DNA from: Hofstenia miamia
Lineage: Eukaryota > Xenacoelomorpha > Acoela > Hofsteniidae
DNA length: 64,000 nucleotides
Reading direction: 5' to 3'
NCBI GenBank assembly: GCA_900660155.1
Contig: CABFPE010000517.1
Location: 140,887 to 204,886 of the forward strand
In this document: piece after piece, positions 13,325-26,014 of the stretch
Layout: every line of letters starts with the position of its first letter
Numbering within the stretch: position 1 is the first letter of the stretch
Made by a program: the position numbers and the translations under genes
The notes under the pieces: generated by a model
The model's input: only the letters and a program-made list of their open reading frames with translations
The model's database searches: none
What the model was told of the DNA's origin: nothing

Positions 13325-14631
13325 AACATGATTTCTGCTTTGCACCCTGGGTACGCACCGCTCAATCGCAAAAAAGTAGCAAATGAGATCCTTGACCAAA
13401 TTCATGATGAATTGAAGACAAAAGCGAAAAATAAATTAGAAACACAAAAAGTTACTTTAACAGTTGATGGGTGGTCCAACATTTCAAATAAGCCTATTAT
13501 TGGTTTGAGCGTCTCTCATTTGGGGAAAAATTACCTAGTGAGCACAGTCGATACATCGGGCAACCCACATACATCTGCTTACTTGACGTCAATTGTGGAA
13601 AATCAAATTGGACTAATTGAAAATCAATACGAATGTATAATTATTGGGCTCATTACTGATAATGCGGCAAATATGAATTTAATGAGGAACATGGTGGTAA
13701 AAGATTCAAATATTATTGCCTACGGCTGCGGTGCGCATCAATTGAATCTGTTAGCAAAGGACCTCTATCCAGAATCAATTGTGAAAAAATTATTGAAATT
13801 GCAAAAATTTTTCGCAATGCTCATTCACCTAAAGCGTGGCTTGAATCTATTCCTGGGTCGACAAAGCCTTCTTTGCCCTCACACGTTCGTTGGAACAGTG
13901 TTCTTAAGACTTTGGAGTGGTACATAAAAAACTGCCAAAATTTAAAAAGTGTCATTACAAATAACACAATTTTTTTTACATCTGGATCCAATGCTCGTCA
14001 AATCAAAAATTATATATGTGATCTTGCACTATTTAAAAACGTAGAGGATGCAATAAAAGGTTTAAAGCCGATATCAATTGCCTTGAACGAGCTTCAATGT
14101 GACAGCGTTTGTGTGGCAGATGCTGTGGAATCGTGGAAAAACCTGGAAAATAATTACAGGAACCAAGGAATTGAAGCCCGAGAGTGGCTGGAAATGACCG
14201 AAAATAGATATAATTCATCTATTCAGCCTGTATGGTTTGTCTCTAACATTCTCCATCCGAAATATTTTGGTGAGAATTTAACCGAATCGGAATGGAAAAA
14301 TGCTATGGAATGGGTGAAGAATAATTACGAAGATCAATACTCTGATTTTGTTAATTTTGTTGGAGAAGAAAAAAATGTGATCAAGACAAATTATGAAGCT
14401 GCTCCCAATTGTAAAGTGGTCAACTTTCTCAAGACACAAATGTTGTGTGGACTGTTCCCAAGAGCATTGATTGATATGGAATCGACTATACTAATTTTGC
14501 CACCCTCCAGTGCCGGATTGGAAAGAATATTCAGTACTATGGGTTATGTCCACACGGAGCTGAGAAACAGCCTTGGAAACGAAAAAGTTCACAAACTTGC
14601 ATTTTGCTGTCGGCTGCTAAATGACAAATGA
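13325..14631 (+). pseudogene. hAT transposase catalytic exon, one frameshift
   Basis: It begins NMISALHPGYAPLNRKK and continues with a DUF659/RNase H-like core: TLTVDGWSNIS, then GLITDNAANMN and YGCGAHQLNLLAKD. The C-terminal hAT dimerisation region is clear: LPPSSAGLERIFSTMG and LRNSLGNEKVHKL. The frame is lost in the stretch around 13781-13800. Adding one A to the six-A run after GTG (13782-13787) would put the next segment in the frame that continues to 14631, so the break looks like a single-base homopolymer loss. The rest is open, which suggests a recent loss of function or a sequencing error. Confidence 0.85.
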
Positions 14632-15679
14632 ACTTAATGAATTTAAATTTTGATATTTTTGACTTGTGTGACATGTCTAAAAAAATTTAATTTAAATTCT
14701 GAAAAAAAACATGTTTTAAACAAAAAAAACAAATAAAACCGTTTTTTTTGTTTTTTTTTCTAAAAAAAACATAATTTGACCAGCCCTGATCTCAATGATA
14801 TGCCTGGCATCTGATTTATTTAGTCTTGATATTATGTAGTTTTTGACACCAAATGGATTGTTAGTAAACTTATTCATGCTTCTTTAATTGTCAACTTCTG
14901 GATAGTGGTTTTTTTATCTTTATTGCAGTGTTTTGAACCAAATATGAGAAGCATGCAACATGGAATGGGCGCGGATAGAGCTGTTTCAGAGTTCCAATCG
15001 CACACTTCATATATGAATCAGCATCAGAAAGCAATAAACAATGTTTTTTTTTCTTTGTATGTTGTACTATCATGCAATTTGGTTGGCTTAGAAGAGTCAT
15101 GCCGACTATGAGTGAATGTAAATGATCGTGTATTGTGTTGCTAGAAATTCAGCAAAAGTTTATTTTTAGTTGACCTAAAAAATTCATATTGGGCTGGGGC
15201 TTCCCTAAAAGAACCTTCTATTTTCACGTTTCAGGCATTTTTCCAAAGTAATCTAAAAGTTGACTTTATTGAATTTTAACCGCCTTAGTTATTACTAATC
15301 CCAGTAACCTGAAGAAGTAACCTCAAATTAGTTACTAGTAGCATTACTAGTAATTTACTAGTCAGTATATATACTAGTAAGTAGTAACCTGCCAACTCGA
15401 ATGATGAAGCATATGCCACTTTGACACTTAATTGCGGTTACCTAATGAATCGTTTTCATGGAAGGCAAGGAAAGCAAACAGTCAAAATTTGTAAGTGAGC
15501 TAATATTTAATTAATGTTTTTAGTTACTTCTACTAAAATGTTTAACAAATAATGATATGAATACGTCAAAGTTAAATACTATATTAATTTTATCTGTAAA
15601 TCATGTAAATATTCATTAAAAAAATTTTAAAAATTTCTTCAAAAAATCCCTAAAATTATATCGACAAAGCGCCTCTGTA

Positions 15680-16035
15680 AATAAAATACACTCTTATAAG
15701 TGTATGTATATATATATATATATATATATANNNNNNNNNNNNNNNNNNNNNNNNNNNNNNNNNNNNNNNNNNNNNNNNNNNNNNNNNNNNNNNNNNNNNN
15801 NNNNNNNNNNNNNNNNNNNNNNNNNNNNNNNNNNNNNNNNNNNNNNNNNNNNNNNNNNNNNNNNNNNNNNNNNNNNNNNNNNNNNNNNNNNNNNNNNNNN
15901 NNNNNNNNNNNNNNNNNNNNNNNNNNNNNNNNNNNNNNNNNNNNNNNNNNNNNNNNNNNNNNNNNNNNNNNNNNNNNNNNNNNNNNNNNNNNNNNNNNNN
16001 NNNNNNNNNNNNNNNNNNNNNNNNNNNNNNNNNNN

Positions 16036-16062
<27 letters not shown>
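15680..16062. repeat. (TA)n microsatellite with a 305-N gap
   Basis: TA repeats occur on both sides of a run of 305 N (15731-16035). Open frames across it are only TA repeats and N and are not genes. Confidence 0.95.
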
Positions 16063-16066
<4 letters not shown>

Positions 16067-18900
16067 TGCTGTAGTAATATGTGGTTTAGTTATTCTTGTG
16101 ATTGACTCAAAAGCCATTTTAGCGAAGGGGATAAATTTAATAAATGTGTACAAATAAAAGACTGATATTGTAAATGGAAGATTTGAACTTTGCTAGCTTT
16201 TTTGCTTCATGAAAAATTGTTCGATTTCAATTATGAGAGATGGTAGAACTTTGTTTTTAAAGTAAAATTGTGTTTTTATAATGACCAGCGTGATGTGACC
16301 AGTCATTTATCTTTCAATTTTAAAGGATCAACTACTCAAAACCTATCCGGGTTTCGTGGATCACATTTTGTCACCCTGTTGCAACTCTGATTTTTACCAT
16401 TATATAGTCAATTATAATCACGTAAAAAATTCTAGAAGTCTTCCAAGCGTTGTGTAATACACCGCCATGTGACCTGAAATTTTTTGATAAAAAATGTGTG
16501 ATACCACCTGGTGATAGAAATAAGCAGAAATAAGTGTATTTTGAGGGTAGAGCTATAAGTGTGGGATTTTGTGGAAACGTCTCTTAACTAATTTATTAGA
16601 TAGCTTATCGCAGCGTGGAAGCAATCTATGAACTTCACTGAAGCAAATTACTCTGAAATTTTCTATTGTGTTAGGAATAAATTGGACAATTTTAGAACTT
16701 TCCTAATGTATTAAATTTTATGTAGATACATTTTGAGATCTAAACCATTTTATACGTGCTCGTGCTATGAATACATAAACAACAGTTGAAAGCCATTACA
16801 ATAATCTCCTCTAATTCCCATTTTTTCTGCATAATCTCTTCGGATTGTGTGGGATGTAAATCGTCAAGTAGTCTATTTGCTCGTCACTGCTTTTAAGTGC
16901 CGCTCATTGAAAATTCTTCATTAAATCCAACTTTCCAGTAGAATTTCCTCTAATTACTTCCCTCGTCATTCCCATTTATCAGGTCATATTGACTCTAAAA
17001 TAGCTAATGCGTTTCACTTTTTATATTAATTTCAATTTTGATATCCACAAATTTCTACGTCTTGCAGCACAAGGACATCCTAATGGCTTTTTAATCTTTT
17101 CCTGGTTATCTGATAAAAACTTATACGCATCAACTTCTTGAAAATTGTGTGTTTTATATTTTCATATTCTTCCTAGCGCAATAGTGCTTTATTTCTGAAA
17201 GCATGGTTTTCTGTTTTACGAGTACAACTTGGAAAAAGTAGGGTAATTGGTCATTCTCATAAGCAATACGTTTAGATTAGTTTTGTTTTCATCAATTTTA
17301 TGAACACTTTGATGCCTTTGAAGTTCATTAATTAGAATAAATTGTTGAAGATTGGTTGGGAGATGTCTCTTTATACTACGGACTTCTATGCTACATATAT
17401 TTAAGTTCGAGTGAATACTGTAAAACTAATGCGAAAAAATCGCGATTCCCGCTAAATTTCGGACAGCTTTCAGTCAAATGCAATGTTTAGAATTTTCCAA
17501 AGCAAAAGCGGAATATATATAGATCTCTGTGAATTTGTCATTCGAAATCGAATTTGTATTTCGGAAAAGAGGCATTCACTTTCTTTCATTATGGCTCCAC
17601 TCATGTCTATTTTCCAATACTTTCAAGATCAGCCAACTGATGCAAATACGCATTTCAGCAACCCACCAGAGGAACTGGACTGTGGTTTTAAACAAATCAT
17701 GCTGTTTTTTTCAAGTGTAATACTTTTGTTTGTTTGAGAACGTATGTTCTCAAAGTGGACAAAGTGGAAAGTTTTCAAGTTAAAGTGATGGTCCATATTT
17801 CATAACTCTAAATCATTTATTAAAAAAACGTTTCCGCGTGGTCAATATTGTCGTTTATTTTTGATGATTACTTAAACCTAATTCAAAATCCGTTACTGTC
17901 AATTACAATTAGGATTGAAACGCATTGAACAGATTGTTTATATTCGTTTACGATTGCTTAACTCCAAGGGCCTCACTAAGTTGAAAGACAGTTTACGCTT
18001 TTCCAGAGCCTTCTAACCGACAGCGAAAGTAATTGCTTTCGGTGTAAGCATGGCAAAGTATTTTAAATATTTTAAACTTGTCTAAACTCCCGCCTTTTGT
18101 TTAAAACCTTGTCTCCTGATCGATTATCCTTCACTCGCTTTATTTTATTAAGTCGACAGTTGCTGTAATATTTATATCAAACGTTTTATTCCTCACATCA
18201 CTTTACTCGTCTTTTGTGGAATGTAAATATTACTTTTTTGCTGCATTTAATTTTTGCCACTATTACCTTACTTCACAAGCAAAGTGCAATATAGTTACTG
18301 GTCTTCAGTTACAAGTCATTCTTAATACATTTTCATCAGCACTCATGAATTTTTAAAAATACCACGTATTTTTTGATGAGCTGAGTTAAGGCGATCCTCA
18401 ACAGTATCACCTTGGCCTGGGCCTTTACTTAATTCCAATACTTAAGTATTTCATTATAAAATAAAAATACCATACTTGATAATTGTAATAACTTCTAAGA
18501 GAATCTACGGAGTGCTAGAATAATTTTACATATGCAAATTACTTACAAAGCAAAATCAGATTTACGAGGAAAAAACCTTACAAGGAAAAAGATTACGAGG
18601 TAGAGGGTATTTCTGTACATTTCTATTTATATTTAACAGATTGAATCCAACCCATTTTGTAAATGCTATGGCGCTCTTTCAGCCATTGATGTTTTACACT
18701 TGTGTGCAACGGGGGAGGGTTTACGCAATTATCGCAACTTTTGTTTTTCTCATTGATAACATGCATGGATTCAATGACGTTCCTTTGTAACATCTGCTAT
18801 TCCGATCACTAGTGCCCTTTATTATTAGGCGCCACTCACTCCCATATGGCATTTTTAATACGAGATTTGACGTTGCCTAATTTCGAACATAATTTACGCT
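16063..18900. other. long non-coding stretch
   Basis: No gene supported. The sequence CCTGTTGCAACTCTG at 16375-16389 resembles the right end of a hAT MITE like that at 4919-5032, but no partner end was found. Open frames at 17483-17737 have no recognisable content. Confidence 0.4.
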
Positions 18901-19315
18901 CAGACCTTTATGAAAAAACATGGTTTAAACATTGATTTAAATCATGTGTGTTCTTTTATTTTATTATTGCAAGAACAATGTAAATAATTTAACCCGCAAA
19001 TGACTTCTAACAAAAGCCAGCTAACTATCCACACTACAAAAACTTGTTTCGGTTTCCAAATTTTTAGTGATTGTTTAGTGCCTGTTTAAAACATGTTTTA
19101 AGCAGTGTTTGAAACGAATGTGTTTTTCAATGTTTTTAAATGTTTTTTTTTCAAAATCATTATTGATAAGATCATCATTATTCAATGTTTACTACTGTAT
19201 GTGGTTTCAGCAAGCTTTTTTCCTTGAGGTGGGCCTGTCTAAGCGCAAAGAAACATTGTTTTAAACGCTTAAAACGTTTTTTTGTAAAAAATAATACACT
19301 TTTTTGCCAACCCTG
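18901..19315. mobile_element. decayed hAT-like remnant (uncertain ends)
   Basis: It contains AAAACATGTTTTAAGCA and ACATTGTTTTAAACGC tracts like those inside the inner hAT element's termini, and ends TTTTTTGCCAACCCTG, which reads as an inverted CAGGGTTGGCAAAAAA. No target duplication was found. A similar fragment lies at about 5095-5157. Part of this remnant is included in the triplicated segment that follows. Confidence 0.4.
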
Positions 19316-20904
19316 AATCAAAGGCATATTTAAAGCATATAAGATGTTTTATATGATTCTTAGAGACTAGTGTTTTTCAACACTGTTCACGATTGCTTGC
19401 GGTATCTTTTCATCAAAATATTAGAATTGGTGTGCATAATGTTCATACACAGCACACATTTTACCCTCGCATTTGCTTACTGAGCCTTGGAATGTTTACA
19501 ATTTGTAAAATATTTTATTACAAGGTGACATTCTAAGAGCGGTCGCTTTCAAAGAAAGTGCAAACGGCTTCATTAATATACCATTTATTTAAAAGTCATT
19601 TAAATATCATCGAATCAATATTTCCACCCGGGACTGTGTAAAATTATGTTGTTTATGTTGGATCAGTTAGCAGTTAGTCGTTAAAAAAATAATGGTCTTT
19701 CGATTTTCCCCTATTTATGTAGAATTCAAGGTCAGCCCATTCTGTTGATACAGAATAGTTTTATACACTGTGTACATTTTATTAGTGTCTACATAGTTTC
19801 ATCAAGATTAGGCATTTGCTGGTGAAGGTGTTCACACTAAAACCATTTACAGTTTATTAATAAGTATATATGTGTTTAGCACTTAAATTTAGATTTGTAT
19901 TCTAAGTTTTCACCCTATTCAAATATTAAAAGTAACACTCACTCCTTTTTTCAATGCATCATCGTTGTATATTTAGGAAATGACCTCATTTTGCTCTTTC
20001 AACTGGTCCATGCACCTTCTATTTGCTATTCTTTGTTTTATTGATCAATTGTTCAATTAGGCTAATTTCTTTTTTATAGTGTAGAAATACCTTTTCCACA
20101 TTTACCTATTAAAATTTGCAAAGAAATTTTTCTTCATTAATGTTCGGAAGTTTATCACCTGCCAGTCATAATTTAGTAATTTCATCGTGTCACACAAACT
20201 TTGATCTTAACAATGCATATTTAGAATTCTATTCAAAAAGGTGCACACGCTTTTCCAAATTCCTGCACATGACTATTTTATTTACTCACTGGACTCAATA
20301 AATTTTATGTTACAAGAAATTGTGCAGAAAGCGGTTAATATTATTATCATGGTTAACATCGGAAGAAAGAGTTGGACTTTTAAATTGTTAAATTTTAAAA
20401 GTTTTATTACTATCGTAAATGTTATTCTTCAAAACGGAAGTGTATTGTGTGTTAAATTTATGCTACTATAAAATTTAACAGTTTGATTTATGCGTTCTTG
20501 TGATCTTTTACTCATATCCGCATTCTTTTTGTATAATATGCCAACTGGCAAATGATCAATTTCTGAATGTTCTTGCTATCTATATATTTCTGGTATAAAT
20601 TTCCCACATTTAATACACATCCACCAGACAGGCCAAGGGGACGACAGTACCCCTCTCTTTTTAAAAAACTATCTAAACATTATATGTTAATATTATAATA
20701 ATAAATTTTTAGTGGTTTTCATAAGATGTCCTAATGTGTATATTTATAAACCTTAAAGTTGGAGAACTTTATGAATTATTACAGTTTTTTACAAAATATG
20801 ATTAGATTTTGTATAACTTTCAATAAATGATTGTTTTATAAAAAAATTGAGCTAGCCCCCTGATTGAAATATTCTATTGTTGACCTTACATGTAAGCATA
20901 CATG
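19010..20904 (+). repeat. triplicated segment, copy A
   Basis: Copy A of a sequence found again at 20906-22343 and 22345-23797. Copy A lacks a 14-bp insertion (AAAGTATAAGTAGC) that both later copies carry after GGTGAC. It is linked to the upstream unique sequence. No gene is recognised; the 61- and 76-codon frames repeated in each copy have no identifiable content. Confidence 0.9.
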
Positions 20905-20905
20905 N

Positions 20906-22343
20906 ACAAAAGCCAGCTAACTATCCACACTACAAAAACTTGTTTCGGTTTCCAAATTTTTAGTGATTGTTTAGTGCCTGTTTAAAACATGTTTTAAGCA
21001 GTGTTTGAAACGAATGTGTTTTTCAATGTTTTTAAATGTTTTTTTTTCAAAATCATTATTGATAAGATCATCATTATTCAATGTTTACTACTGTATGTGG
21101 TTTCAGCAAGCTTTTTTCCTTGAGGTGGGCCTGTCTAAGCGCAAAGAAACATTGTTTTAAACGCTTAAAACGTTTTTTTGTAAAAAATAATACACTTTTT
21201 TGCCAACCCTGAATCAAAGGCATATTTAAAGCATATAAGATGTTTTATATGATTCTTAGAGACTAGTGTTTTTCAACACTGTTCACGATTGCTTGCGGTA
21301 TCTTTTCATCAAAATATTAGAATTGGTGTGCATAATGTTCATACACAGCACACATTTTACCCTCGCATTTGCTTACTGAGCCTTGGAATGTTTACAATTT
21401 GTAAAATATTTTATTACAAGGTGACAAAGTATAAGTAGCATTCTAAGAGCGGTCGCTTTCAAAGAAAGTGCAAACGGCTTCATTAATATACCATTTATTT
21501 AAAAGTCATTTAAATATCATCGAATCAATATTTCCACCCGGGACTGTGTAAAATTATGTTGTTTATGTTGGATCAGTTAGCAGTTAGTCGTTAAAAAAAT
21601 AATGGTCTTTCGATTTTCCCCTATTTATGTAGAATTCAAGGTCAGCCCATTCTGTTGATACAGAATAGTTTTATACACTGTGTACATTTTATTAGTGTCT
21701 ACATAGTTTCATCAAGATTAGGCATTTGCTGGTGAAGGTGTTCACACTAAAACCATTTACAGTTTATTAATAAGTATATATGTGTTTAGCACTTAAATTT
21801 AGATTTGTATTCTAAGTTTTCACCCTATTCAAATATTAAAAGTAACACTCACTCCTTTTTTCAATGCATCATCGTTGTATATTTAGGAAATGACCTCATT
21901 TTGCTCTTTCAACTGGTCCATGCACCTTCTATTTGCTATTCTTTGTTTTATTGATCAATTGTTCAATTAGGCTAATTTCTTTTTTATAGTGTAGAAATAC
22001 CTTTTCCACATTTACCTATTAAAATTTGCAAAGAAATTTTTCTTCATTAATGTTCGGAAGTTTATCACCTGCCAGTCATAATTTAGTAATTTCATCGTGT
22101 CACACAAACTTTGATCTTAACAATGCATATTTAGAATTCTATTCAAAAAGGTGCACACGCTTTTCCAAATTCCTGCACATGACTATTTTATTTACTCACT
22201 GGACTCAATAAATTTTATGTTACAAGAAATTGTGCAGAAAGCGGTTAATATTATTATCATGGTTAACATCGGAAGAAAGAGTTGGACTTTTAAATTGTTA
22301 AATTTTAAAAGTTTTATTACTATCGTAAATGTTATTCTTCAAA
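20906..22343 (+). repeat. triplicated segment, copy B
   Basis: Matches copy A from 19010 to 20433 apart from the 14-bp insertion. It is bounded by single N characters at 20905 and 22344, so it is an isolated contig fragment placed between the two other copies. Confidence 0.9.
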
Positions 22344-22344
22344 N

Positions 22345-23797
22345 CTCGCATTTGCTTACTGAGCCTTGGAATGTTTACAATTTGTAAAATATTTTATTAC
22401 AAGGTGACAAAGTATAAGTAGCATTCTAAGAGCGGTCGCTTTCAAAGAAAGTGCAAACGGCTTCATTAATATACCATTTATTTAAAAGTCATTTAAATAT
22501 CATCGAATCAATATTTCCACCCGGGACTGTGTAAAATTATGTTGTTTATGTTGGATCAGTTAGCAGTTAGTCGTTAAAAAAATAATGGTCTTTCGATTTT
22601 CCCCTATTTATGTAGAATTCAAGGTCAGCCCATTCTGTTGATACAGAATAGTTTTATACACTGTGTACATTTTATTAGTGTCTACATAGTTTCATCAAGA
22701 TTAGGCATTTGCTGGTGAAGGTGTTCACACTAAAACCATTTACAGTTTATTAATAAGTATATATGTGTTTAGCACTTAAATTTAGATTTGTATTCTAAGT
22801 TTTCACCCTATTCAAATATTAAAAGTAACACTCACTCCTTTTTTCAATGCATCATCGTTGTATATTTAGGAAATGACCTCATTTTGCTCTTTCAACTGGT
22901 CCATGCACCTTCTATTTGCTATTCTTTGTTTTATTGATCAATTGTTCAATTAGGCTAATTTCTTTTTTATAGTGTAGAAATACCTTTTCCACATTTACCT
23001 ATTAAAATTTGCAAAGAAATTTTTCTTCATTAATGTTCGGAAGTTTATCACCTGCCAGTCATAATTTAGTAATTTCATCGTGTCACACAAACTTTGATCT
23101 TAACAATGCATATTTAGAATTCTATTCAAAAAGGTGCACACGCTTTTCCAAATTCCTGCACATGACTATTTTATTTACTCACTGGACTCAATAAATTTTA
23201 TGTTACAAGAAATTGTGCAGAAAGCGGTTAATATTATTATCATGGTTAACATCGGAAGAAAGAGTTGGACTTTTAAATTGTTAAATTTTAAAAGTTTTAT
23301 TACTATCGTAAATGTTATTCTTCAAAACGGAAGTGTATTGTGTGTTAAATTTATGCTACTATAAAATTTAACAGTTTGATTTATGCGTTCTTGTGATCTT
23401 TTACTCATATCCGCATTCTTTTTGTATAATATGCCAACTGGCAAATGATCAATTTCTGAATGTTCTTGCTATCTATATATTTCTGGTATAAATTTCCCAC
23501 ATTTAATACACATCCACCAGACAGGCCAAGGGGACGACAGTACCCCTCTCTTTTTAAAAAACTATCTAAACATTATATGTTAATATTATAATAATAAATT
23601 TTTAGTGGTTTTCATAAGATGTCCTAATGTGTATATTTATAAACCTTAAAGTTGGAGAACTTTATGAATTATTACAGTTTTTTACAAAATATGATTAGAT
23701 TTTGTATAACTTTCAATAAATGATTGTTTTATAAAAAAATTGAGCTAGCCCCCTGATTGAAATATTCTATTGTTGACCTTACATGTAAGCATACATG
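22345..23797 (+). repeat. triplicated segment, copy C
   Basis: Matches copy A from 19466 to 20904 plus the 14-bp insertion, and is linked to downstream unique sequence. Together the copies look like one locus assembled three times from two alleles. Confidence 0.9.
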
Positions 23798-24494
23798 TAC
23801 TCTGAGTTGTCAATGCAAAACTTGCTTCAAAAGTCAAAATATCTTAAACCAGAGATGATCAGATCATCTATTACAATAGTACAGTTCAACTTTTTCGTAT
23901 ATTGATTTAAATTAATGTCATATAGCCTGTTTAGTAATAATTTATCTGTATATATTTATATGTAGCTTTATTTTCTTGAAGGTATCTCATACCGAGTTAC
24001 TTTATCTGCTGGCTTCTGTAGAAGTTTTATGGAATATGACACTCTGTGTTTTACAACTACATATGAATTTAATGGGCATTTCACAGATTCTGACATGTAC
24101 TTAAGAAGTGTCAAATGTCGCTCTCATTTGATTTTCCCACCATTTATAATCAATTACTCATCGTTTAATTACGGATTTAGCTTCCCTTCAATGAGCATGG
24201 ATGCAACTAATAATACGTTTCCCAAATCTTGAAAGCAGCTGCATTCTCTCACCTGTTAACCCAATGCCCGATTTTATATGATTACCAAATAAATTGTATT
24301 CAGTTTTGTCCAATGTTGATGTCGGTCTTTCTTAGCAAATCTATTTACAAAGCACTCTTTCAATATTTATATGCTGCAAAAATTCACTCAAATTGAAGTA
24401 GTATATATTGTAACATCATCCCATTTCGTTTTACATTTTCATGTACTAGGTTTTTCTTGACTTGCATATACATCATGTATTTCAAGCTCTAGGA

Positions 24495-24545
24495 CAGGGG
24501 TGTGCAACATTTTTTGTAAGAGGGCTACCTAAGAAAGTTTGTAGT
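24495..24545. mobile_element. solitary hAT-like left end
   Basis: CAGGGGTGTGCAACATTTTT followed by an AGGGCTACC motif has the look of a hAT terminal sequence. No matching right end or 8-bp duplication was found downstream, so the element is fragmentary. Confidence 0.35.
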
Positions 24546-25943
24546 AATAGACGGACAGATTGTCACAAACACGCATGTTGCCATACACAAACAAAACTAC
24601 ATTTAAATTATAACCTGGAAATAAGACTGATCTTTAATTAGGCTTATTGGTATTACTTCAGCAAAATGATAATAGATAGCATCAAAAGTTATTTTTAAAA
24701 TTTTCCAAAGACCTACTAAAATTTTGTCACATTAAATTTGCGATTTTCAAAAAATATTTTGTCCGCTATTTTTTCTTTTTTTAAGATTGTTTTTTTCTAT
24801 ATTGAGGTCTACATTACTAACCTCTAACCATTTCAATGAGGTTTTGCATGTTAGATCAACTGGCTTTGACGAGAAGTAGAAATTTAAGTAAACAGAAAAA
24901 TCTTTTACTGACAAATGCCTGCACCTGTTTAGTTGTAAGTCTCTCTCGAGACTTGGCTTAGAATCACATCGTGTTTGTCATATATATGCCACTGCAATGC
25001 GTTTGTTTACTCAAAGTTGATTTAGCATTGTGTGACAAGCCTTAGGAATGTGTTTTATCAATTTGTTTCTGATTTTATTTATAAAAATCAATATTTAATC
25101 TTTTATGAAGACACTGAGTGCAATCAAAATAAATTTATTTGAGGGTCAACATTGTTAACTGATAAAGTGTGAGCGAAACAATGAGTGAGCCCTCGATCAC
25201 TAACATCTCCATCACGTGGTTTATACGTTTGATTTAGTATTTGATTGTCTGAATTATTTAAATCTTTGTAACCAATTCAATTCTCCCTCTCTTTACTTAA
25301 TCAATATTCACCATCCATTATTGAAATACTTCAATAGACTTGTAGCTGATTTTCCAAACCACTTCTGTTTTATAAACTATTCACTTCCACAAGTATTTTA
25401 ATGCCATTGGAAATTTTAGCCAACCTATGATAGGTTTTACATTGGCAGAATTATTGCTAAAGCAGCATGTATAAATAAAGCCAAAACCCTTGTCATATTT
25501 TTAGAACATGTCTTATGAATGGCATTTTATCTGTTTTTTTTATTACATCAGTTCTCTAATTTTGGAGGCCATTTTTGTTTAATTTTAGAAACAAATGGAT
25601 TTGAATCTCAATTAGATTTACTTTAAAGCCGGTCGTCTTTTATTGATTGCCAATAATACATTCAAATTTTGATGCACTGTTTGACAAGATAAAAGCTGTA
25701 ATTCAACATCAAAAATTACAGCTGCTAATAATTTCTTTCATTAAACTATTTCAAAAATTTATCCCTCTATTCATTTTTATATTTTTGCAGAATATTTTTT
25801 ATTTGCACTGCCTGAAAATGTGGAACTATCTTGAAATGCCTGAAATTTTAATTTTTGTTGCGTCCAGTTTATTGTCTTTTCAAATGTAATCCTTCTTATT
25901 TTTGCATCCAGGTGTCATGACTACATGTATACGTCACTATTAG

Positions 25944-25985
<42 letters not shown>

Positions 25986-26014
25986 AACTTGAAATATTTT
26001 AAAATATGGATGCA
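24546..26014. other. non-coding stretch with TA microsatellite
   Basis: AT-rich, with no gene supported. A (TA)n tract of about 40 bp lies at 25944-25983. Confidence 0.4.

Larger units (their letters stand above)
11356..14788 (+). mobile_element. inner hAT transposon with BED-finger transposase
   Basis: Ends are CAGGGCTGGCCGAAAA and inverted CAGGGCTGGTCAAATT. A perfect 8-bp target duplication ATCTCAAT flanks it (11348-11355 and 14789-14796). Tracts of AAACATGTTTTAAAC lie just inside both ends. The assembled length is 3.4 kb, but about 0.93 kb of it is present twice around a single N at 12746, so the true element is probably about 2.5 kb. A short open segment at 11640-11756 with the phrase KRRCKFNPEW may be an extra 5' exon of the element, which I cannot assign. 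Confidence 0.9.
10888..15400. mobile_element. outer hAT-like element, interrupted by a second hAT
   Basis: The left end is TAGGGTTGGCAAATTGTGGT and the inverted right end is TCGAGTTGGCAGGTTACTAC. A perfect 8-bp direct duplication ATGATGAA flanks it (10880-10887 and 15401-15408). Both subterminal regions repeat TTACTAGTAA-type motifs (10921-10935; 15340-15385), as expected for hAT transposase binding sites. The element is split by the hAT at 11356-14788. Without that insertion it is about 1.07 kb and shows no transposase, so it is probably non-autonomous. Confidence 0.7.

Noticed and set aside
10683-15677. A third, outermost hAT element with CAGAG...CTCTG ends around the nested pair
   Set aside because: Terminal similarity is partial and flanking octamers CCCATACA and TAAATAAA do not match.
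15639-16153. Open frames of 124-165 codons on both strands
   Set aside because: They consist of TA-repeat translation and N characters only.
20116-23364. Identical 61- and 76-codon frames repeated three times
   Set aside because: Repetition comes from the triplicated assembly segment, not from a gene family; the frames have no recognisable content.
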